A stretch of 43,374 bases of DNA, taken from NCBI GenBank assembly GCA_040414495.1, contig JBEDUI010000158.1, forward strand, positions 1 through 43,374, in the 5' to 3' direction. The DNA is from DATAVB01 sp040414495 (GTDB taxonomy: Bacteria > Actinomycetota > Actinomycetes > Mycobacteriales > QHCD01). The translations under genes and the position numbers were made by a program. The notes beneath the pieces are model-generated. The model ran no database searches. It was not told the origin of the DNA and saw only the letters and a list, made by a program, of their open reading frames with translations. This document shows positions 42,029 through 43,374 of the stretch, piece by piece. Position 1 is the first letter of the stretch. Each line of letters opens with the position of its first letter.

Positions 42029-42604
42029 GTGTCTTTAGAAAGAGATCTGTCGGATCCGAAGCTGCTACGGGCGTTAGCGCACCCGGTGCGGCTGCGGATC
42101 CTCGCGTACCTCCGCAGCCGTGATAGCGCAACGGCCACCGAGGTCGCAGAACAGATCGGGGAGAGCGTCGCCAGCGCCTCGTACCATCTGCGGATTCTCG
42201 CCAAATACGGGTTCGTCGAGCCGGCCGGGCGACAAGGCCGGGAGAAGCCGTGGCGGGCGGTGCAGGTCAGCACGTCCCTCACCACCAGCGACCTGTCGCC
42301 CGCCGACAAGGCGCGGGCCAACGCGATGGCGCGCGCCGGCCGGCAGAACTTTTTCGAGCTATTGGAGCGCTGGGCCGAGCAGACGGACGACCATCCTCCC
42401 GAGTGGCAGGACGCGGCTTTCGGTCTCAGGCACGACATGCGACTCACGGCAAAGGAGTTGACCAGCATGCGGAAAGAACTCCAGAAAGTGCTCGATCGCT
42501 ATCACGCCAAGTCTCGAAAGCGCCCCGGCGTGGCACCGATTTCCTTCCACGCCTGGGGATTCCCGACGGCGGACAGCGAGGAGTTACGCGGAGACGAGTC
42601 GTAA
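42029..42604 (+). CDS. ArsR-family winged-helix regulator
   Basis: A 191-residue ArsR-type regulator of the larger class often found before ABC exporters. The winged helix runs LSDPKLLRALAHPVRLRILAY, then ATATEVAEQIGESVASASYH LRILAKYGFV and the wing GREKPWRAVQV; a helical C-terminus (about 100-190) may dimerise or sense ligand. GTG 42029 is preferred to ATG 42017, since the ATG lies inside the -10 box and would not be transcribed from the best promoter. The ABC exporter gene begins on the last base of its stop codon (TAATG), so the two are coupled. Confidence 0.85.
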   Translation: MSLERDLSDPKLLRALAHPVRLRILAYLRSRDSATATEVAEQIGESVASASYHLRILAKYGFVEPAGRQGREKPWRAVQVSTSLTTSDLSPADKARANAMARAGRQNFFELLERWAEQTDDHPPEWQDAAFGLRHDMRLTAKELTSMRKELQKVLDRYHAKSRKRPGVAPISFHAWGFPTADSEELRGDES

Positions 42605-43374
42605 TGGGCGCCCGCGGCCGCGCAGTTGTCGGTGGAATCCGATTGGTCTCGGCGGCGGCGCGAGGGACATTCCTCGCTGCGGTAGGCCTTTTCGCCATCT
42701 CCAGCCTCGGCATGGTGGCGCTGCTACTGATCGGCAACGGGCTATTGCACGAGTTGATCGCGCACGGGTCATCGGGACATGTCAGCGGCCGGCTCTGGCT
42801 GTTGGTCTTGATCGCCCTCATCGTGGCCGGCATCGTCTCCTTCGCCTCCGCCGCGGGCGCCGGTATTCACCGGCTTCTCGTCGAGCGGACCTTCCGCTAT
42901 TACAACGAGATCCTGCTGCGGGTCGCCGCCTCGGTGCCGCTGCGCGAATTCGACTCACCGGAATTCCACGACCGGATGCAGCGAGCCAGGTCCAACGACT
43001 CGGCGCCGATGGCGTTGGCGATGTCGGTACCCACGCTCGGTGGCGCGCTGGTCGGTGTCGTCGGCGTCGCGGTCGGTCTGGCCGTGATCAACCCGCTCCT
43101 GGTAGCGATCACGTTGGTGGCGTGCGTACCGCTGTGGCTTTCGGCCAAGGAGAACAGCGAGAATATGTACTCCTTCAGTTTCGGGAGTACGCCGAACGAC
43201 CGGGCCCGATTCCGTATCCAGTCGGTCGTCAACGGACGGGAATCCGCCCCCGAGGTACGGGCGTTTTCGTTGGCAAATTTCCTGATGGGCCGGTGGTCGG
43301 CGCTTTACGATGAACGGATCGCCGGCATCGAAACGTTGGTCCACCGATATCTGCGCCGATCCGCCATTGGCAGC
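42604..43374 (+). CDS. ABC exporter, membrane domain (truncated by window end)
   Basis: The open frame runs 257 codons with no stop to the end of the window. It covers the N-terminal membrane half of a type I ABC exporter: helices around GTFLAAVGLFAISSLGMVAL, LLVLIALIVAGIVSFASAAG and LVGVVGVAVGLAVINPLLVA. Between them is the RTFRYYNEILLRVAASVPLR EFDSPEFHDRMQRA region, typical of peptide and lantibiotic-type exporters. The nucleotide-binding domain would follow downstream. Coupled to the ArsR regulator, which likely represses it until the exported compound or a cue is present. Confidence 0.85.
   Translation, partial: MGARGRAVVGGIRLVSAAARGTFLAAVGLFAISSLGMVALLLIGNGLLHELIAHGSSGHVSGRLWLLVLIALIVAGIVSFASAAGAGIHRLLVERTFRYYNEILLRVAASVPLREFDSPEFHDRMQRARSNDSAPMALAMSVPTLGGALVGVVGVAVGLAVINPLLVAITLVACVPLWLSAKENSENMYSFSFGSTPNDRARFRIQSVVNGRESAPEVRAFSLANFLMGRWSALYDERIAGIETLVHRYLRRSAIGS

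Noticed and set aside
1..43374. CRISPR arrays, intact insertion sequences, rRNA genes
   Set aside because: No regularly spaced repeats, no transposase and no rRNA sequence seen; the only mobile-element trace is the integrase stub.

Overview
The window is high-GC DNA from an actinobacterium, probably a soil actinomycete. Supporting signs are several coenzyme-F420-type oxidoreductases, a SAM-IV riboswitch, a c-di-AMP (ydaO-type) leader in front of a resuscitation-promoting-factor-like gene, a BTAD/SARP-type regulator, frequent GTG/TTG starts, 4-bp gene overlaps and leaderless promoters. The species cannot be named from the sequence.

Layout. 0-4.6 kb is patchy and accessory-looking: an APH-fold kinase, a frameshifted BNR-type pseudogene, a leaderless ArsR-SRPBCC pair, a lone amidohydrolase, and a tyrosine-integrase stub beside a tRNA-Arg gene, which suggests the scar of an integrated element. 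4.7-12.8 kb is housekeeping-like: a membrane protein, an F420-type oxidoreductase, tRNA-Ser, an MprF-like DUF2156 protein, a YjbR protein, a MarR-MFS pair, a universal stress protein, and a class V aminotransferase under a SAM-IV riboswitch. 13.6-17.3 kb holds the riboswitch-controlled Rpf/LysM protein, a histidine kinase-response regulator pair and a secreted DUF5666-like protein. 17.4-23.2 kb carries a 1047-residue BTAD/NB-ARC regulator, a DrrAB-like ABC exporter and a creatininase-family enzyme.

23.2-32.9 kb is a catabolic island. A five-gene minus-strand run encodes a class III transaminase, methylmalonate/malonate-semialdehyde dehydrogenase, beta-ureidopropionase, dihydropyrimidinase and an LLM-family oxidoreductase. 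Next to it lie a Tat-exported flavin amine oxidase and a PucR regulator. Together these could take dihydropyrimidines through beta-alanine to an acyl-CoA. No dihydropyrimidine dehydrogenase is present, and the LLM enzyme is a candidate for that missing step.

32.9-43.4 kb is accessory: three more APH-fold kinases, a GNAT acetyltransferase, a P-loop kinase, a Nudix hydrolase, a glycosyltransferase-like protein, a free-standing GyrA-coiled-coil-like miniprotein, an MFS gene with an in-frame TGA near its start, and an ArsR-ABC exporter operon that runs off the end. The most unusual locus is 35.9-37.4 kb. It encodes a 448-residue protein that reads as a proteasome-beta-like Ntn hydrolase with large helical insertions and a putative Thr nucleophile directly after the initiator Met. 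It overlaps a small basic partner ORF and has its own operator-like promoter.

Three regulators (ArsR at 1.86 kb, MarR at 10.4 kb, ArsR at 42.0 kb) share one design: an inverted repeat inside the promoter and a start codon at or near the predicted transcription start.
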